Assembly (NCBI RefSeq): GCF_002933395.1
Contig: NZ_CM009490.1
Span: 151,372-215,371 of the forward strand
Source: Yoonia maritima
GTDB taxonomy: Bacteria; Pseudomonadota; Alphaproteobacteria; Rhodobacterales; Rhodobacteraceae
Direction of reading: 5' to 3'
DNA: 64,000 nucleotides
A model generated the notes under the pieces. It was given only the letters and a program-made list of their open reading frames with translations. It had not been told where the DNA came from and did no database searches. Made by a program: the position numbers and the translations under genes. Shown piece after piece: positions 55,052-63,706 of this stretch. Numbering within the stretch: position 1 is the first letter of the stretch; each line of letters starts with the position of its first letter.

Positions 55052-55792
55052 CTACTGCTCGTCCGCCAGCAGAATCGTCCGGTAATTAAAGCGTTCAGTG
55101 GGCAGGGTCTGGATCGCATATTCAAGCATCCGTCCACGTGAAGACAAATAGCGCCGTGTCATGCGCAAACCTAATGATCCCGGGATGACATCCAATTTCT
55201 CCGCCAGCATACCTTCGATTTGAATAGGCTTTAGTTCTTGGTGGATAGACGTGATACGTTCTCCGGTGTAGTTTTCGATCATTTGAAAAAGCGCCTTACG
55301 TAGAACATCAACACCCTGCAGCACCTCTTTTACGCTTTCATCAAGATAGGCTTCGTTCCAACAAAACGGAACGTCTTCGCCTTTAAAATAGCGCAATCCG
55401 GCGGCATGGGTGAACTTTCTGCCCGCTGTTACCTGTAGCTCTTCTGCTAAAGCACCACGCGCAATGACTTCGGTCTTGGTTTCAAAGTGCAGTTCAGATT
55501 CGTTTGAGAAGTCAAAAAGATCGTGGCGCGACTGACCACGAAAACGTGTGCTCGCATCCGAACCGCGCGATTCTACTTTTGTGCCTACGCCCTTGCGGGC
55601 AGACAAGATGCCGTTCCGTTTCAGCTGTTCAATCGCTTGGCGGACAGTGTGCCGCGAAACCTGAAAGGCTTCGACCAGTTCTGCTTCGGTAGGAAGCAAA
55701 CTGCCTACGGGATATACCTCATCGCGGATACGCTGTTCGAGCCTGTGCGCAATTTGAAGGTAAAGGGGCGTATCGCGGTTTAGGTGTGCCAA
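55052..55792 (-). CDS. GntR/HutC-family transcriptional regulator (UTRA)
   Basis: A 246-residue regulator: winged helix (PLYLQIAHRLEQRI, then SRHTVRQAIEQLKRNGIL) followed by a UTRA effector domain. The frame extends to 55951 and includes an ATG at 55834, but that ATG has no ribosome site and would put the operator inside codons 3-6. The TTG at 55792 has AGAGG eleven bases before it and gives the usual length, so it is preferred. It faces the MFS gene, shares an operator with it and is the obvious repressor of the four TGTACGTACA sites; the effector is likely the cluster's substrate or product. Confidence 0.88.
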   Translation of the reverse strand: MAHLNRDTPLYLQIAHRLEQRIRDEVYPVGSLLPTEAELVEAFQVSRHTVRQAIEQLKRNGILSARKGVGTKVESRGSDASTRFRGQSRHDLFDFSNESELHFETKTEVIARGALAEELQVTAGRKFTHAAGLRYFKGEDVPFCWNEAYLDESVKEVLQGVDVLRKALFQMIENYTGERITSIHQELKPIQIEGMLAEKLDVIPGSLGLRMTRRYLSSRGRMLEYAIQTLPTERFNYRTILLADEQ

Positions 55793-55815
55793 CTGAATTT
55801 CTGCCTCTTGTAATT

Positions 55816-55825
55816 TGTACGTACA
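55816..55825. promoter_or_regulatory. TGTACGTACA operator between regulator and MFS gene
   Basis: A perfect 10-bp palindrome, the second of four. It lies 23 bp upstream of the proposed regulator start and 34 to 65 bp upstream of the possible starts of the divergent MFS gene, so it could control both. This fits autoregulation by the GntR protein. Confidence 0.75.
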
Positions 55826-55859
55826 TATGAGCATTGTTGCGTGCACGATTGCGGAAGGT

Positions 55860-57110
55860 ATGCTCTTGTTCCACTCTATTATGACAACAGGTACGGACTT
55901 TGGCGAGGCCAAGTCTAACCCAACCCATCTTTGGCTGACATTAGGTCGCATGACCGGAGTACAGATTGCCGCCAGCGCGAGCGTACTGGGGCTTACGGCC
56001 TTAGCGCCGATCGTTGCCGAAACCTTGGGCGTTGGCGCATATTGGATCGGCTACCAAGTAAGCTTTATCTATTTTGCGGGTCTGTTTGCATCCCTGAGCG
56101 CGGGCAGCCTTGTTCAACGATTAAGCGGCGAAGCCATTATTTTGGTTGAACTCATTTTGTTGATTGCCGGTTTACTTTTGCTAGTCACAGCGGCCCCGGC
56201 ACTGATGATTTTGGGCTCTATCTTGCTTGGGATCGCTTATGGGATCAACAATCCTGCCTCATCCATCATCCTACACAAGGTGACGCCCGACTCGCGGCGT
56301 AGTCTGATCTTTTCGTTGAAACAAAGCGGTGTGCCTTTGGGGGCAGTTGTAGCCAATGTCGTTCTACCCGCTTTGGCGCTTTGGCTTGGTGGCTGGCAAG
56401 CCGCGATCCTAATGCTCGCGATTTTGCCGCTTCTTCTTTTACCTGCCACGTTTCGTCGGATGATACGCGCCAATCCGCCAAGTCGCTCTGCGAGCAAGGG
56501 GGTGTTCGCAACGGCCATCGCAGAACAACAGGCCGTGCTGCGCGATCCGTCGCTGCGCACGCTGGCGGCGCTGGGGTGTCTGTTCTCTGCGATGCAATTG
56601 ACGGTTACGGCCTTCGCTGTTGTTTCGCTCGTCGATATCGGCTGGAGCATTCCTGCCGCTGGCCTTTTAGGGGCCGCCCTGCAAATCGCGGGGGCTACGG
56701 GGCGCGTAGGGTGGGGCGTAGTTGCTGATCGCTGGGGGCCGTTTCGGGTGCTTTCGATGCTTGGGTTTGTTGGTGGCACCCTTTCATGTGCGCTTTATTT
56801 CCAGCCCGCCCTGCCAGTTCCGGTCTTGTCGCTGATTATGATCTGCCTTGGCGCCTGCGCATCAGGTTGGAACGGCGTGTTTTTGGCCGCGATCGCCCGC
56901 ACCGCCGAGCCCGGCCGTGTCGGTGCGGCAACCGGTGCGATCCTATCTTACACGTTTGTGGGGGTCATCGTGGGTCCGTCGGTATTCGCTTTGATCTTTC
57001 ATATCTTGGGCAGCTATCAGCTTTGCTTTGCCGTATTTTCGATTCCTGGGTTCCTCGGCGGCATACTTGGTGTGCGCCGGCATTTAAAAAATAAGATTGT
57101 ACGGACATAA
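55860..57110 (+). CDS. MFS transporter
   Basis: About 416 residues with roughly twelve hydrophobic segments, including VQIAASASVLGLTALAPIVAETLGV near the start and the YGINNPASSII segment of the first half. It is a major facilitator protein of unknown substrate. Start choice: ATG 55860 (one base after a GGAAGG ribosome-like site), TTG 55866 (better spacing from that site) or ATG 55881; 55860 is given here. It is divergent from the GntR gene and may import the cluster substrate or export a product. The ribose-type ABC importer further right also belongs to the cluster, so there are two transport systems. Confidence 0.88.
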   Translation: MLLFHSIMTTGTDFGEAKSNPTHLWLTLGRMTGVQIAASASVLGLTALAPIVAETLGVGAYWIGYQVSFIYFAGLFASLSAGSLVQRLSGEAIILVELILLIAGLLLLVTAAPALMILGSILLGIAYGINNPASSIILHKVTPDSRRSLIFSLKQSGVPLGAVVANVVLPALALWLGGWQAAILMLAILPLLLLPATFRRMIRANPPSRSASKGVFATAIAEQQAVLRDPSLRTLAALGCLFSAMQLTVTAFAVVSLVDIGWSIPAAGLLGAALQIAGATGRVGWGVVADRWGPFRVLSMLGFVGGTLSCALYFQPALPVPVLSLIMICLGACASGWNGVFLAAIARTAEPGRVGAATGAILSYTFVGVIVGPSVFALIFHILGSYQLCFAVFSIPGFLGGILGVRRHLKNKIVRT

Positions 57111-57175
57111 AAATATCACATCAAACACTATTATTAGCTCAAAAAGGCGGCATAAAAGAAATATTGGCGCAAAAG

Positions 57176-57214
57176 TTGGATTCTGCATTCGGAATATATT
57201 ATAATGTACGTACA
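57176..57214 (+). promoter_or_regulatory. promoter of the ABC transporter operon with overlapping operator
   Basis: TTGGAT (57176-57181), an 18-bp spacer and a perfect TATAAT (57200-57205) make the best promoter in the cluster. TGTACGTACA at 57205-57214 overlaps the end of the -10 and the expected transcription start, so a bound regulator would block polymerase. A one-mismatch site TGTACGGACA lies upstream at 57098-57107, across the stop codon of the MFS gene. Confidence 0.8.
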
Positions 57215-57247
57215 TAATGAAGTTGCACCAACAGAGGGAACTTCAGG

Positions 57248-58330
57248 ATGACGATTCGTAACACTATATGGCTAATTCCAATGCTCTTGCCCGGCGCTGT
57301 GCAGGCTGACACGATGGCCGACGCTGAGGCGCTTATTGCGACCCACAGCGAAATACCTGTGTTTACCCCACCGGGGGAACCGTTTGATGCCCGCGCCTGC
57401 ATGGCCGACAAATCTGTATTTTCGATCCCTGTCACGATGACAATTCCATTTGCCGTGGCGCTCGAAGATGGAATGGCGCGCGCAGCAGCTGAGGTCGGAT
57501 TTGAATACACTGTATGGGAAACACAGGGCGGGATGGATTCCTATATTCAAGGCGTAGATCAGGCAGTGACGCAGGGCTATGACCTGATTGATCTTGCTGG
57601 CGGTTTGAACCCTGTTTGGATCGGGCCGCAGTTGATGCAAGCCAAAGAGGCTGGCGCGACCATCACCACCACCCACCTTTATGACGAAACCCAAGAACAG
57701 GCAGATTTTGTCGATGCCTCTGCCAAGGTGCCCTTTTCGACGGTTGGCGAAATTATGGCCGCATGGGCCTTTGTTGAGACAGACGGCAAACCGAACGTGT
57801 TGATTATCGGTTCAGACGATGTTCTGCCAACCGGACCGTTTGTCGAAAGCATTCAAAGCCAACTAAGTGCGTATTGCCCAGAGTGCGAGCAGCAGTATTT
57901 GAATGTGCCACTGGCTGAATGGGGCACACGCATTCAATCGGGTGTGCAGTCGGCACTGCTGGCGAACCCAGATATTAACTACATCCTGCCAATCTATGAC
58001 AGCATGTCCCAGTTCGTGACGCCTGCGTTGCGGATTGCGGGCGCGGATGTACCAATCGCAAGCTTCAATGGCACACCGTTTGTACTGGATATGGTGCGCG
58101 ATGGAATCGTCAAAATGGACATCGGCGAAAGCCTTGGCTGGGCCGGATACGCGGCTGTTGATGCGCAGATGCGCCAATTATGTGGTCTTGAGGTGCCCGA
58201 AGACTTGGGCATTCCGTTGATGATTTTCGACAGTTCAAATGTGGAAACTGCCGGTATTCCAGCCAACTTTGATGATGGATATGGGGATGCGCACATCGAA
58301 GGGTATCGCAAGCTCTGGATGTTGGATTAA
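57248..58330 (+). CDS. periplasmic substrate-binding protein of a ribose-type ABC importer
   Basis: A 360-residue protein with a signal peptide (residues 1 to about 20, cleaved after QA) and a type I periplasmic-binding fold: SIPVTMTIPFAVALEDGM at the first strand, QAVTQGYDLIDLAGG, and the closing MIFDSSNVETAGIP region. It should capture the substrate for the ATPase and permease encoded next. The ligand is not a sugar with certainty: type I binding proteins of this class also bind nucleosides and other small molecules. AGAGGGAA is its ribosome site. Confidence 0.92.
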   Translation: MTIRNTIWLIPMLLPGAVQADTMADAEALIATHSEIPVFTPPGEPFDARACMADKSVFSIPVTMTIPFAVALEDGMARAAAEVGFEYTVWETQGGMDSYIQGVDQAVTQGYDLIDLAGGLNPVWIGPQLMQAKEAGATITTTHLYDETQEQADFVDASAKVPFSTVGEIMAAWAFVETDGKPNVLIIGSDDVLPTGPFVESIQSQLSAYCPECEQQYLNVPLAEWGTRIQSGVQSALLANPDINYILPIYDSMSQFVTPALRIAGADVPIASFNGTPFVLDMVRDGIVKMDIGESLGWAGYAAVDAQMRQLCGLEVPEDLGIPLMIFDSSNVETAGIPANFDDGYGDAHIEGYRKLWMLD

Positions 58331-58333
58331 CCC

Positions 58334-59935
58334 ATGACAGTGCAGCCTCTTGATGCCCTTAACGTGGCACACCATGACGCGGATATTTTGCGCATGTCCA
58401 ACATCCGCATGAAATTCGGGTCTGTCGAAATCCTAAAGGATGTGAACCTAACCTTGCGCCGCAAGGAAATTGTGGGGTTGCTTGGCGCAAATGGCTCTGG
58501 GAAATCCACCTTAATCAAGGTTTTGGCGGGTTTTAACTCGCCAGAGCCAAATAGCGTTGTTCGGCTGTGGGGGGAAACATTACCCCTGCCGCTGGACGCA
58601 AACCGCATTCGGCAAATGGGGGTGGCATTCGTCCACCAACACCTTGCTCTTGTTCCGAGCCTATCCGTGATCGACAACATGCTGATATCGGACACGTCAC
58701 GCAGACCTTACGGCATCCGCTGGCGCGCAGAGAAGCGTAAAATCCAAACGTTGCTGGATGAATTTGGACTTGCGATTGATCCCACCGCAACGATCGAAAC
58801 ACTATCACCCGTTGAACGCGCATTCGTCGCAATCGTGCGTGCCTTCGCTGAATTACGCCGGTCCGATGCCGGACGCGCGGGCGAGGGCATTCTTGTTCTT
58901 GATGAACCGACGCCGTTCCTGTCGGTAGAGGACGTTGAAAAGCTGTTTGGCGTGTTGCGCAACATCAAAGAAACGGGCGCGTCAGTCATTATCGTTACGC
59001 ACGACATTGACGAAGTCCTAAGCCTGACCGACCGCGTCGCCGTAATGCGCGACGGCCGGCTTGCCGCAATGATGAAGACTAACGAAACAACGCGCCAAGA
59101 AATTCTTGATACCATTGTTGGACGCGCGACGTCTGCCTATGTTCGGGCGCCGCGCACAACACCCGGCGCGCCCAACGTGTCCATTCAGGGGTTGTCAGGC
59201 GGGCGTTGCACCAGCTTTGACGCCGAGATCAAAACAGGCGAAATCCTTGGCGTTTCCGGCCTTATTGGGTCAGGGTTTGCCGATGTGCCTTACCTGTTGT
59301 TTGGCGCTGGTGACGGTGCGGGTCAGATTACCGTCGGTGACAGTGATCTCGACGCTGCACGCCTGCCACCCGCCAAGGCGCACGCAGCAGGGGTTGCGTT
59401 ATTGCCCGGAGACCGCATGGGGCAGGGTGGTATCGCGACGTTATCCGTGGCGGAAAACGCGACCTTTCTTGCATTGCCCCGCATGAAAGGTGGCTTTGGT
59501 ATAAGCCAAGCCAAAATGACCACAGCGACACAGGCCTTGATCGCAACGCATGATGTGCGGCCCGCCAATGCACGGGCGGATCTTGGTAATTTATCGGGTG
59601 GAAATCAGCAAAAGGTACTGCTTGGTAAATGGCTTGCCGAAAAACCCAAACTGTTATGTCTGGATGAACCGACGCAGGGTGTGGATTACGGTGCAAGACA
59701 GCAAATTTTCAAAGCCCTCGATGACGCGGCAGCGGACGGTATGTCGATCATCGTCGCGTCTACAGACCATGAACAATTGGCGCAGCTTTGCGACCGCGTC
59801 GTGGTGTTCAGACGTGGCGAACCCGTTCTCACCCTTTCTGGCCCGGACGTTACGAAAGACAAAATCGCGCGCGCCTGTTTGGCCAGCGATGTTCCTCAAT
59901 CTCAAAATTCCCAACTGACGGAGGTTTCCGCATGA
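58334..59935 (+). CDS. ABC importer ATPase, RbsA-like fused double nucleotide-binding domain
   Basis: A 533-residue protein with two tandem ATPase domains. The first has Walker A GANGSGKST (about residue 60) and Walker B VLDEPTP, but its signature motif reads LSPVE instead of LSGGQ. The second has a degenerate Walker A (GLIGSGFA) and an intact signature LSGGNQQK with Walker B CLDEPTQ. This pattern of complementary defects is known for RbsA/XylG-type proteins, in which one composite site works; the altered first signature is a further deviation. It starts 3 bp after the binding protein gene and overlaps the permease by four bases. Confidence 0.94.
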   Translation: MTVQPLDALNVAHHDADILRMSNIRMKFGSVEILKDVNLTLRRKEIVGLLGANGSGKSTLIKVLAGFNSPEPNSVVRLWGETLPLPLDANRIRQMGVAFVHQHLALVPSLSVIDNMLISDTSRRPYGIRWRAEKRKIQTLLDEFGLAIDPTATIETLSPVERAFVAIVRAFAELRRSDAGRAGEGILVLDEPTPFLSVEDVEKLFGVLRNIKETGASVIIVTHDIDEVLSLTDRVAVMRDGRLAAMMKTNETTRQEILDTIVGRATSAYVRAPRTTPGAPNVSIQGLSGGRCTSFDAEIKTGEILGVSGLIGSGFADVPYLLFGAGDGAGQITVGDSDLDAARLPPAKAHAAGVALLPGDRMGQGGIATLSVAENATFLALPRMKGGFGISQAKMTTATQALIATHDVRPANARADLGNLSGGNQQKVLLGKWLAEKPKLLCLDEPTQGVDYGARQQIFKALDDAAADGMSIIVASTDHEQLAQLCDRVVVFRRGEPVLTLSGPDVTKDKIARACLASDVPQSQNSQLTEVSA

Positions 59936-60930
59936 CCGCGCAAACAACAACGCCACCCGCCACTTTTTCTCGGCGTAACTGGGCAAAAGATGCTGAACGT
60001 TTCGCCCTGTTAGGAGCCTGGGCCGTCTTAATTACCATCTTCGCCTTTGCCGTGCCTGATACATTTTTCACGTGGCGCACGTTTAGTTCGATGTTCGGAT
60101 CTCAGGCTGTCCTTGTGGTGCTAAGCTTGGCAATACTTGTGCCGCTCACGGCAGGGGACTTTGACCTATCTGCGGCGAATGTACTTGTCTTTTCTGCGAT
60201 GCTTGTCGCGGTGACGAACGTGCAGCTGGGGTTGCCGGTTGGCCTTTCGATGATCTTAGCCATTGGCGTTGGTGCCTTGGTGGGCGCTATAAATGCTGTG
60301 TTTATCCTCTACTTTCGGATTCATTCGTTGATCATTACGCTTGGCGTCGGGACATTTCTTCAAGGGCTTACGCTTTGGATGTCGCAAAGCCGCACGATAT
60401 CAGGCATTTCGATGAACCTTGTCGAAATGGTTGTCATTAAACGCCTATTCGGAATTCCGCTCGCGTTTTACTATGGGCTCGCGCTGGCGCTGATTATGTG
60501 GTGGGTGCTGGAATACACCATTGCGGGCCGCAAGCTGTTGTTCGTCGGCCGAGGCCGCGAGGTCGCGCGATTGAATGGGGTCAAGGTTGATCGGGTCCGG
60601 ATGTTGTCGCTGGTCGCATCCTCTACCTTGGCCGCCATTGCAGGCGTGCTCTATGCAGGAATGACAGGATCGGCCGATCCAAACTCTGGTTCAACCTTGC
60701 TGTTGCCTGCCTTTGCGGCGGCGTTTCTTGGGGCAACTACGCTTTATCCGGGGCGGTTTAACCCTTTGGGGACATTGCTGTCGGTCTATTTCTTGATCAC
60801 TGGGATTACAGGCCTCACAATGCTTGGCGCTGACGCCTTTGTTCAAAGCCTGTTTTACGGTGGGGCACTGGTTGTTGCGGTTTCATTGTCGCAATTGGTT
60901 CGTGGCCGCCAACCGCAGAGCTTTGGCTGA
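59932..60930 (+). CDS. ABC importer permease, ribose-type (RbsC-like)
   Basis: A 332-residue integral membrane protein with about eight to ten helices. It has the VLVVLSLAILVPLTAGDFDLSAANVLVFSA segment, in which the conserved G-x-[FI]-D-L-S of sugar permeases is seen, and GAINAVFILYFRIHSLIITLGVGTFLQGL. The true ATG is at 59932 (GGAGG 8 bases upstream); the open frame back to 59788 overlaps the ATPase gene. A single permease gene implies a homodimer, as in Rbs transporters. Its stop overlaps the next small gene by one base. Confidence 0.93.
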   Translation: MTAQTTTPPATFSRRNWAKDAERFALLGAWAVLITIFAFAVPDTFFTWRTFSSMFGSQAVLVVLSLAILVPLTAGDFDLSAANVLVFSAMLVAVTNVQLGLPVGLSMILAIGVGALVGAINAVFILYFRIHSLIITLGVGTFLQGLTLWMSQSRTISGISMNLVEMVVIKRLFGIPLAFYYGLALALIMWWVLEYTIAGRKLLFVGRGREVARLNGVKVDRVRMLSLVASSTLAAIAGVLYAGMTGSADPNSGSTLLLPAFAAAFLGATTLYPGRFNPLGTLLSVYFLITGITGLTMLGADAFVQSLFYGGALVVAVSLSQLVRGRQPQSFG

Positions 60931-61097
60931 TGTCAGATGCTCAACTGACAACTTTTTTAGGTCGTGCGCCCACAGATGCCGACCGTGCTATCTATGCTGA
61001 CCAAGCCAAGCGGCTTGCTGCAATATACGACACACCGCTTTTGCCTTTGACAGAAGGGCTGCAAGCGCTTTCCCCGTTTAGCGGTGCAAAGCCATGA
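60930..61097 (+). CDS. 55-residue protein, AtzG/GatC-like partner of the downstream amidase
   Basis: A 55-codon frame with ATG at 60930 overlapping the permease stop (TGATG) and TGA at 61095-61097 overlapping the amidase ATG (ATGA). Both overlaps mark a real, translationally coupled gene. The predicted protein is two short amphipathic helices (TDADRAIYADQAKRLAAIYD, then a PLLPL segment) and a proline-rich tail. That is the general layout of GatC and of the small AtzG subunit that pairs with the AtzE amidase in cyanuric-acid degradation. Primary sequence similarity to AtzG is weak by eye, so the family assignment is an inference from size, order and shape. Confidence 0.7.
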   Translation: MSDAQLTTFLGRAPTDADRAIYADQAKRLAAIYDTPLLPLTEGLQALSPFSGAKP

Positions 61098-62380
61098 CGT
61101 TGCCCGCACTCGAAACAATCGCGTCAATGCGAGCAGCGCTGGATCAAGGTGTGATTTCAGCACAGGAATTACAAAACAGCGCAATCGCCAAGGCCAACAA
61201 TAGTTCCGCCTTTGCCCTCGTGCGTTCATTACCCGCAAAAAATGGACCGCTGGCGGGGATACCGCTAGCACATAAGGACATGTTCGACCGCAAGTCCGAA
61301 CAAACCGGTATGGGCGCACACCCAAGCGCGGCGCGTATGGCAGTAAGTAATGCGACCGTGGTGGCGCGGCTGGATAGGGCAGGGCAAGCGGACATTGGTC
61401 GTCTTAGAATGAGCGAATTTGCAATGGGGCCATCAGGACATAATGCGCACCATCCGATGCCTGAAAATCCACTGGTTGCTGGCGGTATTTCTGGGGGGTC
61501 ATCGTCAGGGTCAGGTGTGGCGGTCGGGGCAGGGATCGTACCTGCAGCGCTGGGGTCAGATACGGGCGGTTCTATCCGCATTCCCGCAGCCTGCAACGGT
61601 GTGGTTGGGTTCAAACCAACCCAAGGCTTAGTTCCCATTGATGGGGCGATGCCTTTGTCATGGACACAAGACTGCATTGGTCCGCTTGCCGCCTCTGTTT
61701 CATGTGCTGCCAAAGTGATGCAGATTATCGCCGCGCGTTCGTTCGACACAGCGGCGCATAGCTTACGGATAGGACTACTATCGGGCGATATGCAATCAAG
61801 TGCATCCGATCGCATGCAGGGCGCAATGGGCGATGTTGGCCGGGTTTTGGAACGCAACGGCCACAATATTTTTGACACGGCACTCGCGTTTTTCGACGAT
61901 ATCACTGAACCTGCCAACGTCATCGCGATCAGCGAAGCCGCGACAGTCCACGCGGATCGCCTTGTGCAGCATAGCGATACCTATGGTGAACAAGTTCTAG
62001 CGCGTTTGGCCCAAGCCGCCGCCATACCAGCGCAGGCCTATTTGCGCGCGATGCAGATACGCGCCGCGGCCCAATCGAAAATGACAGAGCTCTTTGAAAC
62101 CTGTGACCTTATCTTGATGCCGACGCTCGCTGATGCGCCGCCGCAAGGGGCGACGGTTGATGTTGGCAATGACCCAAATCTGGCACAAGTGATTGCAGGG
62201 CTTACACGCTTCACGCGCCCTGCGTCAGTCTTGGGCTTGCCTGCGATCAGCCTGCCAATCGCCATGACGCCCGAAGGCCCTTTATCCCTTCAAATTATAG
62301 CCAAACCCTTTGCGGAACATCGCATAATTGCATTGGCGACAGAAATCGAAACCTCAATGGCTTTACGGCCTGCATCCTAA
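61094..62380 (+). CDS. amidase signature family hydrolase, AtzE-like by context
   Basis: A 428-residue amidase with catalytic Lys61 (AHKDMF), cis-Ser136 (GGSSSGSG) and Ser160 (DTGGSIRIP). It is tightly coupled by ATGA to the 55-residue upstream gene, which may be its small subunit as AtzG is to AtzE. It differs from the two amidases of the rutA operon outside the core. In the context of an importer and rutE it probably hydrolyses an amide or ureido intermediate made from the ring. The substrate cannot be named. Confidence 0.9.
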   Translation: MTLPALETIASMRAALDQGVISAQELQNSAIAKANNSSAFALVRSLPAKNGPLAGIPLAHKDMFDRKSEQTGMGAHPSAARMAVSNATVVARLDRAGQADIGRLRMSEFAMGPSGHNAHHPMPENPLVAGGISGGSSSGSGVAVGAGIVPAALGSDTGGSIRIPAACNGVVGFKPTQGLVPIDGAMPLSWTQDCIGPLAASVSCAAKVMQIIAARSFDTAAHSLRIGLLSGDMQSSASDRMQGAMGDVGRVLERNGHNIFDTALAFFDDITEPANVIAISEAATVHADRLVQHSDTYGEQVLARLAQAAAIPAQAYLRAMQIRAAAQSKMTELFETCDLILMPTLADAPPQGATVDVGNDPNLAQVIAGLTRFTRPASVLGLPAISLPIAMTPEGPLSLQIIAKPFAEHRIIALATEIETSMALRPAS

Positions 62381-62394
62381 CCAAAGAGAGACAT

Positions 62395-62994
62395 ATGCTC
62401 GATACTGACTTTTCGCCCAACGACGAAACCGTCGCCCGCCTGTTCACCGACGCGCGCAGCCAAAACGGCTGGTTAGATCGTGATGTATCTAATGATACTT
62501 TGCGCGCATTGTGGGACATCCTAAAATACGGCCCGACATCGGCCAATTGTTCGCCCGGCCGTTTTGTGTTTGTCGCGACAGATGAGGGGCGTGAAAAGCT
62601 GCGCCCGGCGCTATCGGGCGGAAATTTGGACAAAACAATGGCGGCGCCAGTCTGCGCAATTATTGCTTGGGACCCTGCATTTTATGACCAGTTGCCTCAG
62701 CTATTCCCGCATGCTGATGCGCGCCCTTGGTTCACGGGCTCAGAAGAAATTGCACATGAAACGGCATTTAGAAACGGCACCCTGATGGGTGGTTATTTGA
62801 TGCTGGCAGCCCGCGCACTTGGCTTAGATGTGGGGCCGATGTCAGGCTTTGACCCCAAATTAGTCGAGGATACATTCTTGGCTGAACGTGGCTGGAAGGC
62901 CAACTTTTTGTGCAATATTGGCTATGGTGACCCAAGCAAGGTGTTCGACCGATTGCCGCGCCTCGATTTCGATGAAGCCTGCGTTATTGTTTAA
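62395..62994 (+). CDS. rutE: malonic semialdehyde reductase, RutE-type nitroreductase-fold
   Basis: A 199-residue flavoprotein matching Rut[79 protein letters not shown] and [23 protein letters not shown]. RutE reduces malonic semialdehyde to 3-hydroxypropionate at the end of the Rut pathway. It follows the amidase by 14 bp in the ABC-transporter operon, and its stop lies just before a bidirectional terminator. RutA and RutE both being present is strong evidence that the cluster makes the same toxic C3 aldehyde. Confidence 0.93.
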   Translation: MLDTDFSPNDETVARLFTDARSQNGWLDRDVSNDTLRALWDILKYGPTSANCSPGRFVFVATDEGREKLRPALSGGNLDKTMAAPVCAIIAWDPAFYDQLPQLFPHADARPWFTGSEEIAHETAFRNGTLMGGYLMLAARALGLDVGPMSGFDPKLVEDTFLAERGWKANFLCNIGYGDPSKVFDRLPRLDFDEACVIV

Positions 62995-63007
62995 CGCTCA
63001 ATAAAGC

Positions 63008-63051
63008 CTAAAAGAGGGATTGGCCGATGTGGCTTCACCCCTCTGTTTTAG
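63008..63051. terminator. bidirectional terminator between convergent rutE and isochorismatase genes
   Basis: CTAAAAGAGGG (63008-63018) pairs with the closing CCCTCT-G-TTTTAG (around 63039-63051) with a one-base bulge, and A/T-rich arms give a U-run in both directions. It separates rutE from the convergent isochorismatase gene, whose stop codon lies inside the right arm. Confidence 0.75.
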
Positions 63052-63674
63052 ACTGCGAGGGTCGCCAAGTAGTCCAGCGTCGTCTTTTCAGAGACGACAT
63101 CGGCATATTTTGCGTTCATATCGAATAGATTAGCGTTGTGGGGATCATCATGCCGATCCCCACAGGCATCGGCGACAACAATTGTGCGAAAGCCATGGCT
63201 CATGGAATCGACGCAACTCGCACGTACGCAGCCAGACGTCGAAAGCCCCGTCAGTATCACGCTATCACACCCCAAAAAATTCAAGGTAGACGCCAACGAG
63301 GTGGCAAAGAACGCGCTTGGGTATTGCTTTGGTAGAATGATTTCGTTCTCACGGGGCACCAGACCGTCCGCAAATTCACCTGTTTTCGCACCTGGCAGAA
63401 ACGCCTTAAGTGGCGTGGCCTTTTCAAAAAAGCGCCCTGCGGTAATGCCGTTAGAATCCAATACCATCTTTGTTAGGACAATTGGAATTTCAGCCTGAGT
63501 TGCAGCCTCGCGAATTCTTAGTGCTGACATTAGCGCATCATCCACCTCAGCATAGAGAGGACAGTCTGGATCAAAGTAGGCATGTGCAAAATCAATAAGA
63601 ATTAAGCATGGCTTCGTGCCGAACCCGATTTGCGTATTATAAACATCTGCATAGTTTTGGCTTAAGTCGACCAT
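63048..63674 (-). CDS. isochorismatase-family cysteine hydrolase (RutB/N-carbamoylsarcosine amidase-like)
   Basis: A 208-residue isochorismatase-fold hydrolase. The catalytic triad is visible: Asp28 (LILIDFAHAY), Lys116 (LPKQYPS) and Cys149 (STSGCVRASC). Members include RutB, nicotinamidase and N-carbamoylsarcosine amidohydrolase, and the VRASC-type C-terminal half is closer to the last. In place of RutB it could hydrolyse a ureido or carbamoyl product. AGGTGAGGG before the ATG is a strong ribosome site and an operator sits 33 bp upstream. It is transcribed toward the importer operon and shares its control signal. Confidence 0.9.
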   Translation of the reverse strand: MVDLSQNYADVYNTQIGFGTKPCLILIDFAHAYFDPDCPLYAEVDDALMSALRIREAATQAEIPIVLTKMVLDSNGITAGRFFEKATPLKAFLPGAKTGEFADGLVPRENEIILPKQYPSAFFATSLASTLNFLGCDSVILTGLSTSGCVRASCVDSMSHGFRTIVVADACGDRHDDPHNANLFDMNAKYADVVSEKTTLDYLATLAV

Positions 63675-63706
63675 GTATCCCTCACCTTAAATCTTGCCAT
63701 CTAATT

